A DNA stretch of 64,000 nt from Amycolatopsis sp. cg9 (GTDB taxonomy: Bacteria; Actinomycetota; Actinomycetes; Mycobacteriales; Pseudonocardiaceae), in NCBI RefSeq assembly GCF_041346945.1, contig NZ_CP166850.1:3348001-3412000 (forward strand). Reading direction: 5' to 3'. Of the stretch, positions 9,278 to 17,470 are shown piece by piece; position 1 is the first letter of the stretch; every line of letters starts with the position of its first letter. Below the pieces are notes generated by a model that ran no database searches, was not told the origin of the DNA, and saw nothing but the letters and a program-made list of their open reading frames with translations. The position numbers were made by a program, and so were the translations under genes.

Positions 9278-10180
9278 ATGCTCGACGTCCGCCGCATGCA
9301 GGTCCTCCGCGCCGTGATCACCAGCGGGTCGATCACCGCCGCCGCCCGCAACCTGGGCTACACGCCGTCCGCGATCAGCCAGCAGCTGTCCGCGCTCGAA
9401 CGCGAAGCCGGCACCGAACTCCTCGAACGCGTCGGGCGCGGCGTCCGGCCGACCCCGGCGGGGGCGCTGCTGTCCGAGCACGCCGAGACGCTGAGCACCG
9501 AGCTCGCCAAGGCCGAGGCGGCGCTGGCCGAGCTCAAGGAGGGCCGCACCGGCCGCGTCTCGATCCGCTACTTCGCCACGGCGGGCGCGTCGCTGGTGCC
9601 GCCCGCGATCGCCGCGGTCCGCCGCGAGCACCCCGGCGTGCACCTCGACCTCAAGCTCGTCGAGCCCGACGACCCGATGACGGACGTCGAGGCGGGCCGC
9701 GCCGACGTCGCGATCACCGTCTTCCCGCGCAAGACCCCGCCCGGCAAGGGCGTCGAGCTGGTGCACCTGCTCGACGACCCGTACCGGGCGGTGCTGCCGA
9801 AGGCCCACCCGCTGGCCCGCAAGCGCGTGCTGGACCTGACGGAGTTCGCCGACGAGCCGTGGGTCGGCGTCGACGGCCTGCCCGGCATCTGCCGCGACAT
9901 CCTGGACAGCGCGTGCGCGTCCGCCGGGTTCGCGCCGAACGTCGTCGTCGAGTCCGAGGACTACCAGACGGCGCAGGGATTCGTCGCCGCCGGCATCGGC
10001 GTCGGCCTGATCCCGGAGCTCGGCCTCGGCGCGCAGCACCCCGGCGTGGTCGTCCGCCGGATCCGGAACCCGGAGCCGGTCCGCGCGATCCACGCCGCGG
10101 TCGCGTCCCGGGCGGCGGGCCACCCGGCCGTCCGCACGCTGCTCGAAGCCATGCGCGCGGCGACCGCCAAGGTGGCTTAG
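9278..10180 (+). CDS. LysR-family transcriptional regulator
   Basis: The predicted 300-residue regulator has an N-terminal winged helix-turn-helix (about 1-60; AARNLGYTPSAISQQLSALE) and a type 2 periplasmic-binding-like effector domain (about 90-295). The effector domain has the usual IPELG segment of the last third. The length is standard. It diverges from the EamA exporter, the classic layout in which a LysR protein controls the adjacent transporter. The effector is unknown. Its end overlaps the convergent kinase-like gene by four bases. Confidence 0.92.
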   Translation: MLDVRRMQVLRAVITSGSITAAARNLGYTPSAISQQLSALEREAGTELLERVGRGVRPTPAGALLSEHAETLSTELAKAEAALAELKEGRTGRVSIRYFATAGASLVPPAIAAVRREHPGVHLDLKLVEPDDPMTDVEAGRADVAITVFPRKTPPGKGVELVHLLDDPYRAVLPKAHPLARKRVLDLTEFADEPWVGVDGLPGICRDILDSACASAGFAPNVVVESEDYQTAQGFVAAGIGVGLIPELGLGAQHPGVVVRRIRNPEPVRAIHAAVASRAAGHPAVRTLLEAMRAATAKVA

Positions 10181-11268
10181 ACGAAGAACAGCTCCGAAAC
10201 GAGGATGCCGACCAGCACCGCCGCGAGGATCGCGGCCACGGTGATCAGCGTCTTCTTCGACACCGGCAGGTTCCACGCCTCGGCCTGCTGCACCGGAGCG
10301 GCGGGCGGCGGTGCGTACTGCGTCGCGTGCGGCGGAACCGGCTGCATCCGCTGCGTCTCTTCCGCGGGGGAGTAGCCGGGTGCCACCGGGATCTGCTGCT
10401 GGAACTGCGGCCCCGACGGCGGCATCGGCGGCGCGGCGGGCGCCAGGCCAGGGTTGAACGGCGGGGGCGGTGGCGGCGGCAACCCGGGCGCGGTCGGCGG
10501 GATGAACGCCGTCTCGCGGCCCTCGGTGATCGCCTTCAGCGAGCGGACGGTGTCCGCCATCGTCGGGCGCGTGGTCGGGTCCGAGCGCAGCATCTTGCGC
10601 AGCGCCTCGGTGAGGACGCCCGCGTTCTGCGGCGGGCGCTCGGACGACTGGCCGTCGTCACCGAACGGCGGCACGCCCTCGACGGCGGTGTACAGCGTCG
10701 CGCCGAGGGAGAAGACGTCCGCGGCCGGCGTCGGCGGCAGTCCCCGCACGACCTCAGGCGCCACGTACGCCGCGTGGGGCCCGCCGCCGCTGATGCCGAT
10801 GTCGGTCAGCTTCACGCCGCCGTCGTCGGCCAGCAGCACCGTGCCCGGTTCGAGGGTGCGGTGGACGAACCCGGCGGTGTGGATCGCGGCCAGCGCGTTC
10901 CCGAGCTGGATGCCCAGCGCCGCCGCCTGGTCCGAGGTGAGCCTGCCGTGCTCGGCGAGGAACGTCGCCATGCTGCGCGAGGGGATGTACTCCATCACGA
11001 GCCAGACGTCCTGGCCCTCCGGCAGCACGTCGAACACCTTGATCGCGCACGGGTGCTCGATCCGGGCCGCGTCCTTGCCCTCCTGCATGGCGGCCGCGCG
11101 CGCCTGCTCGGCGCGGTCACCGCCGCCGACCGGCAGGTACATCCGCTTCATCGCGACGGTGCGGAACAGCCGCGTGTCGAACGCCAGCCACACGATGCCC
11201 GCGCGGCCGCGGCCGATCGGCTGGTCCAGCCGGAACCGGCCGCCGACGATGGTGCCTTCAGAACTCAA
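10177..11268 (-). CDS. Membrane-anchored pseudokinase (degenerate Ser/Thr kinase)
   Basis: The predicted 363-residue protein has a Hanks-type kinase fold (about 8-255), a Pro/Gln-rich linker and one C-terminal transmembrane helix (about 340-358) with only a few residues beyond it. The ATP-anchoring Lys is present (K41 in VAMK), but the catalytic loop reads H136-R137-T138, so the catalytic Asp is lost. The loop Lys is Glu140, the metal-binding Asn is Thr143, and DFG is D156-I157-G158. It should therefore be catalytically dead or nearly so. The start is a TTG at 11268 with GAGGA seven bases upstream. The gene lies 13 bases after the active kinase, in one operon; it may act as its regulator or scaffold. 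Confidence 0.85.
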   Translation of the reverse strand: MSSEGTIVGGRFRLDQPIGRGRAGIVWLAFDTRLFRTVAMKRMYLPVGGGDRAEQARAAAMQEGKDAARIEHPCAIKVFDVLPEGQDVWLVMEYIPSRSMATFLAEHGRLTSDQAAALGIQLGNALAAIHTAGFVHRTLEPGTVLLADDGGVKLTDIGISGGGPHAAYVAPEVVRGLPPTPAADVFSLGATLYTAVEGVPPFGDDGQSSERPPQNAGVLTEALRKMLRSDPTTRPTMADTVRSLKAITEGRETAFIPPTAPGLPPPPPPPFNPGLAPAAPPMPPSGPQFQQQIPVAPGYSPAEETQRMQPVPPHATQYAPPPAAPVQQAEAWNLPVSKKTLITVAAILAAVLVGILVSELFFV

Positions 11269-11281
11269 GTCGGATCCTCGG

Positions 11282-12904
11282 TCATCCGCCAGCCGGAGGT
11301 GTGGTCGTCCCGCCGGGCGTTGTCGTGTCAGGCGGTGGAGTCGTGGTCGGCTCCGAAGTCGTGGGCTTCGGAGTCGTCGTCTTCGGCGTCGTGGTCCGCT
11401 CCGGTTCGCTGGCCCGCGAGGTCGTCTTCTTCGACGAAGACGTCGCTTCCTCCGTGCTCGACGGCAGGTCGACCGTGCTGGTCGGCAGGTCCGTCGTCGA
11501 CGGCAGCGACTCCGACGTCGCGGCGGGCGTCGGCTTGCTGCTCGACACCGGCGCGGCCGGCGCCTCCGGGTTGTTCGGGCTCAGCAGCCAGACGACGAGG
11601 GCGACCAGGCCCACCACCACGACGCCGCCGATGATCGCCGGGCGCTTCCACGCGCCGGGCTTCTCGTCGTCATCGTCGGGCCTCGCCTGCGGGCGGGGCC
11701 GCGGCGGGGGCGGCGGGGCCGGCTCGTCGTCGTAGTCGTCGTACTGGTCGTCCGCGTACGGGTCCTGGCCGTGCGGCGGCACCGGCACCGCGCGGGTCGC
11801 GGCCAGCCCGGGCGGCACGCCCCCGTGGCGGTTGTCCTCGGGGTAGTGGTCGTACCCGTCGTAGTCGTCTTCCGGGTAGCCGGTGCCCTCCGGGTAGTCG
11901 TCCTCGTCGTAGTACGGGACGGCCTGGGTCGGCGCCTGCCCGTCGAGCAGGCTGCCCGAGTGCCCCGCGGGGACCTCGTCGAACATCTGGGTCGCGTTCG
12001 GGTCGGCGAGGGCGGCCGCGCCGAGCACGCCGGCGGCCGGCGCCAGCATGGTCTCCTCCGCCGGGCCGCCGAGCGGCGTCTCGCCGCGCGCGACGGCCGC
12101 GAGCAGCTCCTCGCACTCCTCGGCGGTCGGCCGGTGCTCGACGTCCGGGTGCAGCAGCACGGCCAGCACGCTGGCCAGCGGCCCGGACTGGCGCGGCGGG
12201 TTGATCTGCCCGGCCGCGACCGCGTGCAGCAGGCTCAGCGTGTTCTCGGACAGCCCGAACGGCGGCTGGCCCTCGCACGCGGCGTACAGCGTGGAGCCGA
12301 GCGAGAAGACGTCGGACTCCGGGCCGGGATCGCCGCCGATGGCGACCTCGGGGGCCAGGTAGGCGGGCGTGCCGGCGATCATCCCGGTCTTGGTGACCGT
12401 GACGTCGTCCTTGGCGCGCGAGATGCCGAAGTCGGTGATCTTCACGGTGCCGTTGCCGGCGAGCAGGATGTTGCCCGGCTTGATGTCGCGGTGGACGATG
12501 CCGACCGCGTGCGCCTCGCGCAGCGCCGCGGCGACCTGGGCGCCGATGCGCGCCACCTCGGTCGGCGGCAGCGTGCGGCGTTCCTGCAGCACGGCGGCCA
12601 GGCTGGTGGAGTTGAGGTACTCCATGATCAGGCAGGGCTGGCCGTTGTCGTCGGTGACGACGTCGAAGACGGAGATCGCGTTCGGGTGGTGCAGCCGCGC
12701 CGCGATCCGGCCCTCGCGCATGGTGCGCTGCCGGGCGTCTTCCTTGTCGTGCTCGTCCAGGTGCGGCTGGAGCAGGAGCTGCTTGATCGCCACCGTGCGG
12801 CCCAGGACCTCGTCGTGCGCCTGCCAGACGGCCCCCATCGCGCCCGTGCCGATCCGGCCGACGATGCGGTACCGATCGGCGACCAGACGACCCTCGTCGC
12901 TCAC
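11282..12904 (-). CDS. Transmembrane Ser/Thr protein kinase
   Basis: The predicted 540-residue kinase has an intact catalytic domain (about 10-270): glycine loop GTGAMG (19-24), K41 in VAIK, H138-R139-D140 with K142 and N145, and D158-F159-G160. A long acidic and Pro-rich juxtamembrane linker follows, with DDY/YPEDD runs. One transmembrane helix (about 420-440) leads to an extracellular Ser/Thr/Pro-rich tail of about 100 residues. No PASTA repeats are seen. The GTG at 12904 is preceded by GGGAGG. It leads an operon whose second gene is the pseudokinase. Confidence 0.93.
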   Translation of the reverse strand: MSDEGRLVADRYRIVGRIGTGAMGAVWQAHDEVLGRTVAIKQLLLQPHLDEHDKEDARQRTMREGRIAARLHHPNAISVFDVVTDDNGQPCLIMEYLNSTSLAAVLQERRTLPPTEVARIGAQVAAALREAHAVGIVHRDIKPGNILLAGNGTVKITDFGISRAKDDVTVTKTGMIAGTPAYLAPEVAIGGDPGPESDVFSLGSTLYAACEGQPPFGLSENTLSLLHAVAAGQINPPRQSGPLASVLAVLLHPDVEHRPTAEECEELLAAVARGETPLGGPAEETMLAPAAGVLGAAALADPNATQMFDEVPAGHSGSLLDGQAPTQAVPYYDEDDYPEGTGYPEDDYDGYDHYPEDNRHGGVPPGLAATRAVPVPPHGQDPYADDQYDDYDDEPAPPPPPRPRPQARPDDDDEKPGAWKRPAIIGGVVVVGLVALVVWLLSPNNPEAPAAPVSSSKPTPAATSESLPSTTDLPTSTVDLPSSTEEATSSSKKTTSRASEPERTTTPKTTTPKPTTSEPTTTPPPDTTTPGGTTTPPAGG

Positions 12905-13119
12905 GCGACCTCCCTTTGGGCTCCGACTTCACCAGGGCGTGAGGATAGGTGCCTGGTGACGCGGCCACGAGCACGCCGCGTCGCTGGAGCGTATGCACAT
13001 GTCGTGGGCTCTGTGCCGGCTTTTCCGAGACCGGCCCGTGACAAGGCTAGGCGCTCACTCTGCGCACACGAATCCGGCACGGGCACTTGAACCAGGGGTG
13101 AAGGGATGATCGCCGAGGG

Positions 13120-13977
13120 CTACATGTACTGGGCCGAGACGAGCTCGGCCTCGGTGATCAATCCGCCGGTGTCGGCGACCCGGAACAGCTGGGTGACGCG
13201 CACGAGCGCGCCGTCCGGCCGGTGCAGCGTCGCGACCGCGAGGATCGAGCCGTCCGGCTTGATCTGCGTGTCGGCTTCCTGCACGTCGATGGCGTCCATC
13301 GCGCTCCAGGTGCGGACGAGTTCACCGGCCGCGCCACCCGCCAGGTCGGGGCTCAGCAGCGCGAGCGCGCCCGACGAGTCCCGCGCGATGGCGGCGTAGA
13401 AGTCCTTGACCGCCTGGATCTTCCGGCTCGCGCTGCGCGCGTCGGCCGCCTTGTCCGGAATCGGCTCGGCGGTGCTCGGCGTCGTCTCCCGCCGCGAGCC
13501 CTCGGTGGTCTGGGCGACCGGCGAGCCGGCGTCGGCGGGCGAGTCCTCCGTCGACTGCCCGGGTCGCGCCGGGGTGCCGCCGCCGGCCTGGTGCTGCGGG
13601 ACGGCGAGGCCGCCGAGCTCCGCGGCCCCGCTGAAGCCGGCCGGGGTGGACTGGCCGCCGGCGGACACCGCGCGGTGCGAGCTGGTCAGCATCGGCGCGG
13701 CGATGACCGCGCCGGCGACGAGCGCGCCCGCGGCGACGAGACCGGTCAGCTTGGCGCGGCGGGCGAACCTGCTTTCGGGCTCGCCGGAGTCCTCGGCCTG
13801 CTCCGGTTCGCGCACCGGTTCGGGCCGCGGCGGCAGGAACTTCTGCGGGTCGCGGAAGACCTGCTCGAGATAGTCGCGGTCGGCGTCACCGACGCCGTCG
13901 AGAATCTCGGCCGGGATGACGTCCTCGACGCGGACGGCGTGGGGTGTCTCACGCCGTGTGCGCTGCCGATCAAGCAC
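13120..13977 (-). CDS. Single-pass membrane protein with exported C-terminal domain
   Basis: I do not recognise this 285-residue protein. It has a cytosolic basic/acidic N-terminus (1-73), one transmembrane helix (about 76-95), a Ser/Thr/Pro-rich stalk and a folded extracellular domain (about 185-285). The end of that domain, with a KDFYAAIARD...LLSPDLAGG pattern, resembles NTF2-like or nuclear-transport-factor folds. The GTG at 13977 has GAGGA seven bases upstream. It lies between the kinase operon and a protein of similar architecture on the same strand. The cytosolic part could be a kinase target, which is inference. Confidence 0.7.
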   Translation of the reverse strand: MLDRQRTRRETPHAVRVEDVIPAEILDGVGDADRDYLEQVFRDPQKFLPPRPEPVREPEQAEDSGEPESRFARRAKLTGLVAAGALVAGAVIAAPMLTSSHRAVSAGGQSTPAGFSGAAELGGLAVPQHQAGGGTPARPGQSTEDSPADAGSPVAQTTEGSRRETTPSTAEPIPDKAADARSASRKIQAVKDFYAAIARDSSGALALLSPDLAGGAAGELVRTWSAMDAIDVQEADTQIKPDGSILAVATLHRPDGALVRVTQLFRVADTGGLITEAELVSAQYM

Positions 13978-14236
13978 GAAAGTCCTCGCTCTGGGTTCCG
14001 GGGACGGTCGCCTGGCCGTTCGGCCGAGCTTCCGTTGGTCCGGATGGCCGACTCGTGGCCGGTTCCGGATCCGCTGTCGTCAGGTAACCCTGTGCGGACG
14101 GCGACCACCAGGCTCTGTCGCCGGAATGCCGTCGCGATACGACGAGCGGCAGCTTATGTCACCCACCCGGACCAGGCATTACCGCTCGGCGATCCGCACG
14201 TGCATCAGAACGGGCGAACCGCACGTGCAGGACCGG

Positions 14237-15586
14237 TTACTGGCCGTCAGCCGCGATCTTGTCGCCATCGCCGAACGTCAGCGTGCGCTGTTCGATCGTC
14301 TTGGTCCCGTCCTTGTGGGTGACCTCGACGGTGTTCACGGTGACGCCGCGTTGCTGGTCGATGCTGACCTTCCTGACCTCGAAGTAGGCGATGTCGGCGT
14401 ACCGCTCCGCGAGCGCCTGCGGCCCCTGGTCGTGCAGCTCGCCGGTGGTCACCGCCGACGCCGAGGCGGGGTCGGTGGTGACCGTGTTGAAGAACTTCTC
14501 CGAGTTGTCGCCCATGGTCTGGGCGTCCGGCGGGAAGGAGTACCACCACGGCGGTTTGACCGGGGTCTCGCGCTGCGCGGGCGTGACCGGCGGCTTCTGC
14601 GGCGCGCTGCTCGGCGTGGCCGTGCCGGGCGTCGGCTCCGCGGGGCCGGACGTGCTGCTGCCCGGGATGGCGGCCGAGTCGTCGACCGGCCCGGAGCCGC
14701 CGTTGCCACTGGTCTTCTTGTCGCCGGCGTTGTCGTTGTCCGGCCGGGACGAGCTCTCCGGGCCGGGCGCGGAACCGCCTTCCGAAGGCGGCTGGTGCTC
14801 CCCGGTCGGGTCGATGACCGTCGGCACGCCCTGGTAACCGGGCCATGAGCCCTGGACGGCCTGGTCCACCGGCGGCTTCCCGACCAGGAAGGACCCGGCG
14901 CACAGCAGCCCGACGACGACGGCGCCGGACGCGCCGGTGGCGAACCACGCGGCTTTCCGCCACGTCTTCGGCGGCGTCACGGACGCGGGCACCGAGCCGA
15001 TGGTGAAGCCGCCCAGCCCGTCGAGCGGCGGCGCGCTGTAGATGCGGACGTCGTCTTCGTCCAGGTCGACCCCGCGCGGCTTCGGCGCGGTCAGCGAAAC
15101 GCGGGTGCGGCGCGCGGCCAGGTCGGCGCGGGACTCGGCGGGCGGCGCCTCGGCCGGTTCCGGCTCGAAGTCGTCGTAATCGTCGTCGTAATCGTCGTGG
15201 CCGGTGCCGACGGGGAGGCTGCCGTGCGCGGGCGGGAACAGCGGCCGCCCGTCCCGCGGCTGGGGCAGCGGGAGCGACCCGGAGACCGAGCCGCCGCCCG
15301 GCTGCGGGAGCGGCGGGAGCGAGCCGGGCATCGGGGTGGCGGAAAGGGTGCCTGGTCCGCCTTGCCGGCGAAAGGGGCGTGCGCCGGAACCCGGTGCCGG
15401 GGCGGGCGCCCCCGGCTGGCGAAGGGGGAGCGAGCCGGACGCCGGCGGGTCGACCGGGGTCGCGTGGTGCCGCACCGGACGGTGCGGCGGCAGCGGCGGC
15501 GTCCAGTTGTCCGCGCCGCCGGGCCGGTGCCGTCCGGGGTGCGCGGGAGCGGCGCCGCGTCCGTGGAACTCCGTGCCGTTGCTCAT
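14237..15586 (-). CDS. Proline-rich single-pass membrane protein
   Basis: This 449-residue protein has a long low-complexity cytosolic region (1-210) with repeated GSLPLPQP-type units (four copies of a P-x-SGSLPLxQP pattern) and an acidic patch. One transmembrane helix (about 222-242) and a Ser/Pro-rich stalk follow. A C-terminal extracellular domain (about 335-449) begins with PPWWYSFPPDAQTMGDNSEKF. No catalytic motif is seen. Its layout matches the neighbouring 285-residue protein and the nearby kinases, so the block looks like a signalling or envelope unit. Its function is unknown. Confidence 0.7.
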   Translation of the reverse strand: MSNGTEFHGRGAAPAHPGRHRPGGADNWTPPLPPHRPVRHHATPVDPPASGSLPLRQPGAPAPAPGSGARPFRRQGGPGTLSATPMPGSLPPLPQPGGGSVSGSLPLPQPRDGRPLFPPAHGSLPVGTGHDDYDDDYDDFEPEPAEAPPAESRADLAARRTRVSLTAPKPRGVDLDEDDVRIYSAPPLDGLGGFTIGSVPASVTPPKTWRKAAWFATGASGAVVVGLLCAGSFLVGKPPVDQAVQGSWPGYQGVPTVIDPTGEHQPPSEGGSAPGPESSSRPDNDNAGDKKTSGNGGSGPVDDSAAIPGSSTSGPAEPTPGTATPSSAPQKPPVTPAQRETPVKPPWWYSFPPDAQTMGDNSEKFFNTVTTDPASASAVTTGELHDQGPQALAERYADIAYFEVRKVSIDQQRGVTVNTVEVTHKDGTKTIEQRTLTFGDGDKIAADGQ

Positions 15587-15920
15587 GTGGGCTCGACCAC
15601 CCGGCGGAGCGGTCCTGACGCCATCCGGCGGCGGGACGACCCGAAAGGAGCACCCTCACGCGCGGAATCGCGTTCGGAATCCTGCGCAGATGCACGCGCA
15701 CGCGACAGCGGACGCGCGGGGCCAGTGCCCCCGCGCGTCTCACGGGCACCGCCCGACCCAGACGCAAGGGTCCTCACGGCGTCAACCCTAAAAGCATCCG
15801 GCGGCGAAAGTCGCCCCCAAACCTGCAAGTTGCAGAGGTTTCACTCGGTCGGGCGCGACCGATCGGGCGAAGGTGACGCTGCGAAGTTTCACGCAGCGCC
15901 ATCAAGCCAGCTCAGGGGAT
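15587..15920. other. Intergenic gap upstream of the proline-rich membrane gene
   Basis: This stretch of about 330 bases holds the promoter region of the minus-strand gene starting at 15586. I see short G/C-rich direct repeats around 15680-15720 and a C-rich run, but no gene, no clear terminator and no recognisable operator. Confidence 0.5.
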
Positions 15921-16238
15921 TCAGCCTCCGGTGCGGTAACGATCCCGAGTGGATTGCAGGGCCTTCGTGGCCACCGCACCGCTACCCGCAGCGATCAGGA
16001 TCGCCACGACGTCGAGCGTCGTTCCCCCGGCCGTGAGCAACCAGGCGAACAGCGAAGCCGCGGTGGTGCCCCCGGCGACGGCCCACCGGCTGCGGACGTA
16101 CTGCCCGACCGGAGCGCCGCTGGCACCGCGTTTGCCCGCCGCGCTGTTCAGCAGCGCCAGATACCCCACATGGCCCAGCGCGGCCAGCACGCTCGCGAGC
16201 GCGACGATGACGGCGATGAGGTTCACGAGCCAGTCCAT
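15921..16238 (-). CDS. Small integral membrane protein
   Basis: The predicted 105-residue hydrophobic protein has about three transmembrane segments (6-30, 50-68 and 74-92) and a basic C-terminus. No known motif is seen. It sits 64 bases downstream of chorismate mutase on the same strand and could share its transcript. Function is not assignable. Confidence 0.65.
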   Translation of the reverse strand: MDWLVNLIAVIVALASVLAALGHVGYLALLNSAAGKRGASGAPVGQYVRSRWAVAGGTTAASLFAWLLTAGGTTLDVVAILIAAGSGAVATKALQSTRDRYRTGG

Positions 16239-16302
16239 GACCCCAGTCTGCCCGTGCCCGGGCCGCCGGTGCCTCCGGGAAGTCCCCGAATTCGGCCAAC
16301 CG

Positions 16303-16599
16303 TTACCGGCCGAGCCTGCCCCGGCCGAGGTTCAGCAGCGCCATGGCGAGCTGGCGGCCGTCCGGGCCGAGTTCGCGGTAGCGTGCGAGCACGTCCATCT
16401 CGCGGTTGTAGACGATGCGCGTGCCACCGGCGGCCATCCGCGCGGCCCCGATCGTCTTGGACACCTCCACCCGGCGCTTCACCAGCCGGAGGATCTCCTT
16501 GTCCAGCCAGTCGATCTCTTCACGGAGCGCCGAGATGTCGTCGCCGGCGGGGGTGTGCTCGGCGGGCTGGCCGTCGGCGTTCGTGGCATGTGCGTTCAT
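16303..16599 (-). CDS. Chorismate mutase (AroQ type)
   Basis: The predicted 98-residue enzyme converts chorismate to prephenate, the first committed step to phenylalanine and tyrosine. It has the all-helical AroQ fold seen in the actinobacterial enzyme (Rv0948c type): LREEIDWLDKEILRLVKRR (helix 1 with the conserved Arg/Lys), SKTIGAARMA, and RIVYNREMDVLARYREL. It lacks a signal peptide and so is the cytosolic form. A GAGGAAGAGG ribosome site precedes the ATG at 16599. Upstream lie a short leader peptide with tandem Phe codons and alternative hairpins, suggesting attenuation by Phe. Confidence 0.93.
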   Translation of the reverse strand: MNAHATNADGQPAEHTPAGDDISALREEIDWLDKEILRLVKRRVEVSKTIGAARMAAGGTRIVYNREMDVLARYRELGPDGRQLAMALLNLGRGRLGR

Positions 16600-16648
16600 C
16601 GGGACCTCTTCCTCGAATCCCGGACCCGCCCGGCCCCAGGGAAGGCGG

Positions 16649-16733
16649 CAGCCCCGGGTCCGTGGACTCCGGGGCTGGCTGTGATGGCGGTGGTGGCACT
16701 ACGCGATCACGGGAGCCGGAGTCCGGGTCCCGT
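16649..16733 (-). promoter_or_regulatory. Putative Phe attenuator, alternative RNA hairpins
   Basis: Read on the minus strand, a first hairpin (16733-16709) is formed by ACGGGA...TCCCGT with inner CCGGA/TCCGG. A second, stronger hairpin (16677-16649) is formed by CAGCCCCGG and CCGGGGCTG. GGACTCCGG in the first (16724-16716) is perfectly complementary to CCGGAGTCC in the second (16672-16664), so the two folds exclude each other. This is the arrangement of an attenuator. The second hairpin has no U-run after it, so the termination mechanism is uncertain. Confidence 0.55.
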
Positions 16734-16763
16734 AAAAAAATCGCTCTGCGTGGTGCCGCACAC
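16707..16763 (-). CDS. Phenylalanine leader peptide (putative)
   Basis: An 18-codon frame starts at GTG 16763 and encodes MCGTTQSDFFTGPGLRLP before a TGA at 16709-16707. The two adjacent Phe codons are both TTT (16739-16734), whereas neighbouring genes use TTC almost exclusively. The frame ends inside the first of two mutually exclusive hairpins upstream of chorismate mutase. CATACT, seven bases before the GTG without an intervening A/T break, could be a leaderless -10; alternatively ribosomes finishing the upstream gene, whose stop is two bases away, may restart here. This fits a ribosome-stalling Phe sensor. Confidence 0.6.
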   Translation of the reverse strand: MCGTTQSDFFTGPGLRLP

Positions 16764-16765
16764 GC

Positions 16766-17191
16766 TCAGTATGGCACAGCGGCACCGGCGCGCTCCCGGA
16801 ACGACCGCGCGCCCGCGTGGACCACGAGGCTCACGGTGAGCCAGAACATCGGGAAGGCCGGCCAGAAGAAGCCGGCGCCGAGCACCGCCCACCGGACGAC
16901 GGCCAGCACCGAGATCGCGACCACGACGGCGAGGTGGAACCGCAGCGCCGGGTGCCGCCGCAGCGCGTCCCGGGTGAGCGGGAACCCCGGCCGCGGCGGC
17001 ACGGGCCGCGGCAGGTCGGTGGTGAGCGAGGCCAGTTCGTCGGTGAACCGCGCGGCGTAGACGCGGGCGAGGCGCTCTTCCACCTCTTCGAGGGTGAGCC
17101 GGCCTTCGGAACCGGCGGACTGGACGGTCTTCGCGACGCGCTCACGATCGGCGTCGGCGGCCCGGAGGCGGGCGGGGTTCGGTTCGTTCAT
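16766..17191 (-). CDS. DUF1707 (SHOCT-like) two-TM membrane protein
   Basis: The predicted 141-residue protein has an N-terminal DUF1707 domain (about 5-58) with the characteristic pattern ADADRERVAKTVQSAGSEGR, LTLEEVEERLARVYAARF and DELASLTTDLP. Two transmembrane helices follow (about 84-124). Such proteins are common in actinobacteria, and their role is unknown. I chose the ATG at 17191, where the MNEPNPARLRAAD start matches family members; GTG 17197 is also possible. The stop lies two bases before the putative Phe leader peptide. Confidence 0.85.
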   Translation of the reverse strand: MNEPNPARLRAADADRERVAKTVQSAGSEGRLTLEEVEERLARVYAARFTDELASLTTDLPRPVPPRPGFPLTRDALRRHPALRFHLAVVVAISVLAVVRWAVLGAGFFWPAFPMFWLTVSLVVHAGARSFRERAGAAVPY

Positions 17192-17285
17192 GTCCACCGA
17201 TGCTCCGCGCGCCGCGGCCCCGGCGCGTCGGGCCCCAGGCGACACTCCCCGCTACGCCCGTCGCGGTACCCGGGCGGCCCGCGAT

Positions 17286-17338
17286 GCCGTGAACGACTCT
17301 TTCATGTCGTCGGAGGCCGTGAACGAGTCGTTCACGGC
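17286..17338. repeat. GTGAACGA-type palindromic repeat
   Basis: GCCGTGAACGACTC (17286-17299) pairs with GAGTCGTTCACGGC (17325-17338). The right half is itself a near-perfect palindrome: GCCGTGAACGA, one base, TCGTTCACGGC (17316-17338). The unit GCCGTGAACGA thus occurs twice as a direct repeat 30 bases apart, with one inverted copy. It lies between divergent genes (DUF1707 and pcrA), so it is not simply a terminator between convergent genes. Confidence 0.7.
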
Positions 17339-17470
17339 GTTCGGCGCCGGACCACCCCCGGGGTGCGGCGCCCTCGCGGGCGGACGCACGTCCGCCCGTC
17401 CGCGCGCGAGACCCGCCGCGTGGGCACGCTCTGCCGCCCTCCCACCCACCCGGGGTAGCGTGGACGGACG

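Noticed and set aside
16681-16740. Intrinsic terminator formed by the hairpin next to the A7/T7 run
   Set aside because: The T-run precedes the hairpin on the minus strand and is an A-run on the plus strand, so it is in the wrong place for termination; it is the Phe codon run of the leader peptide.
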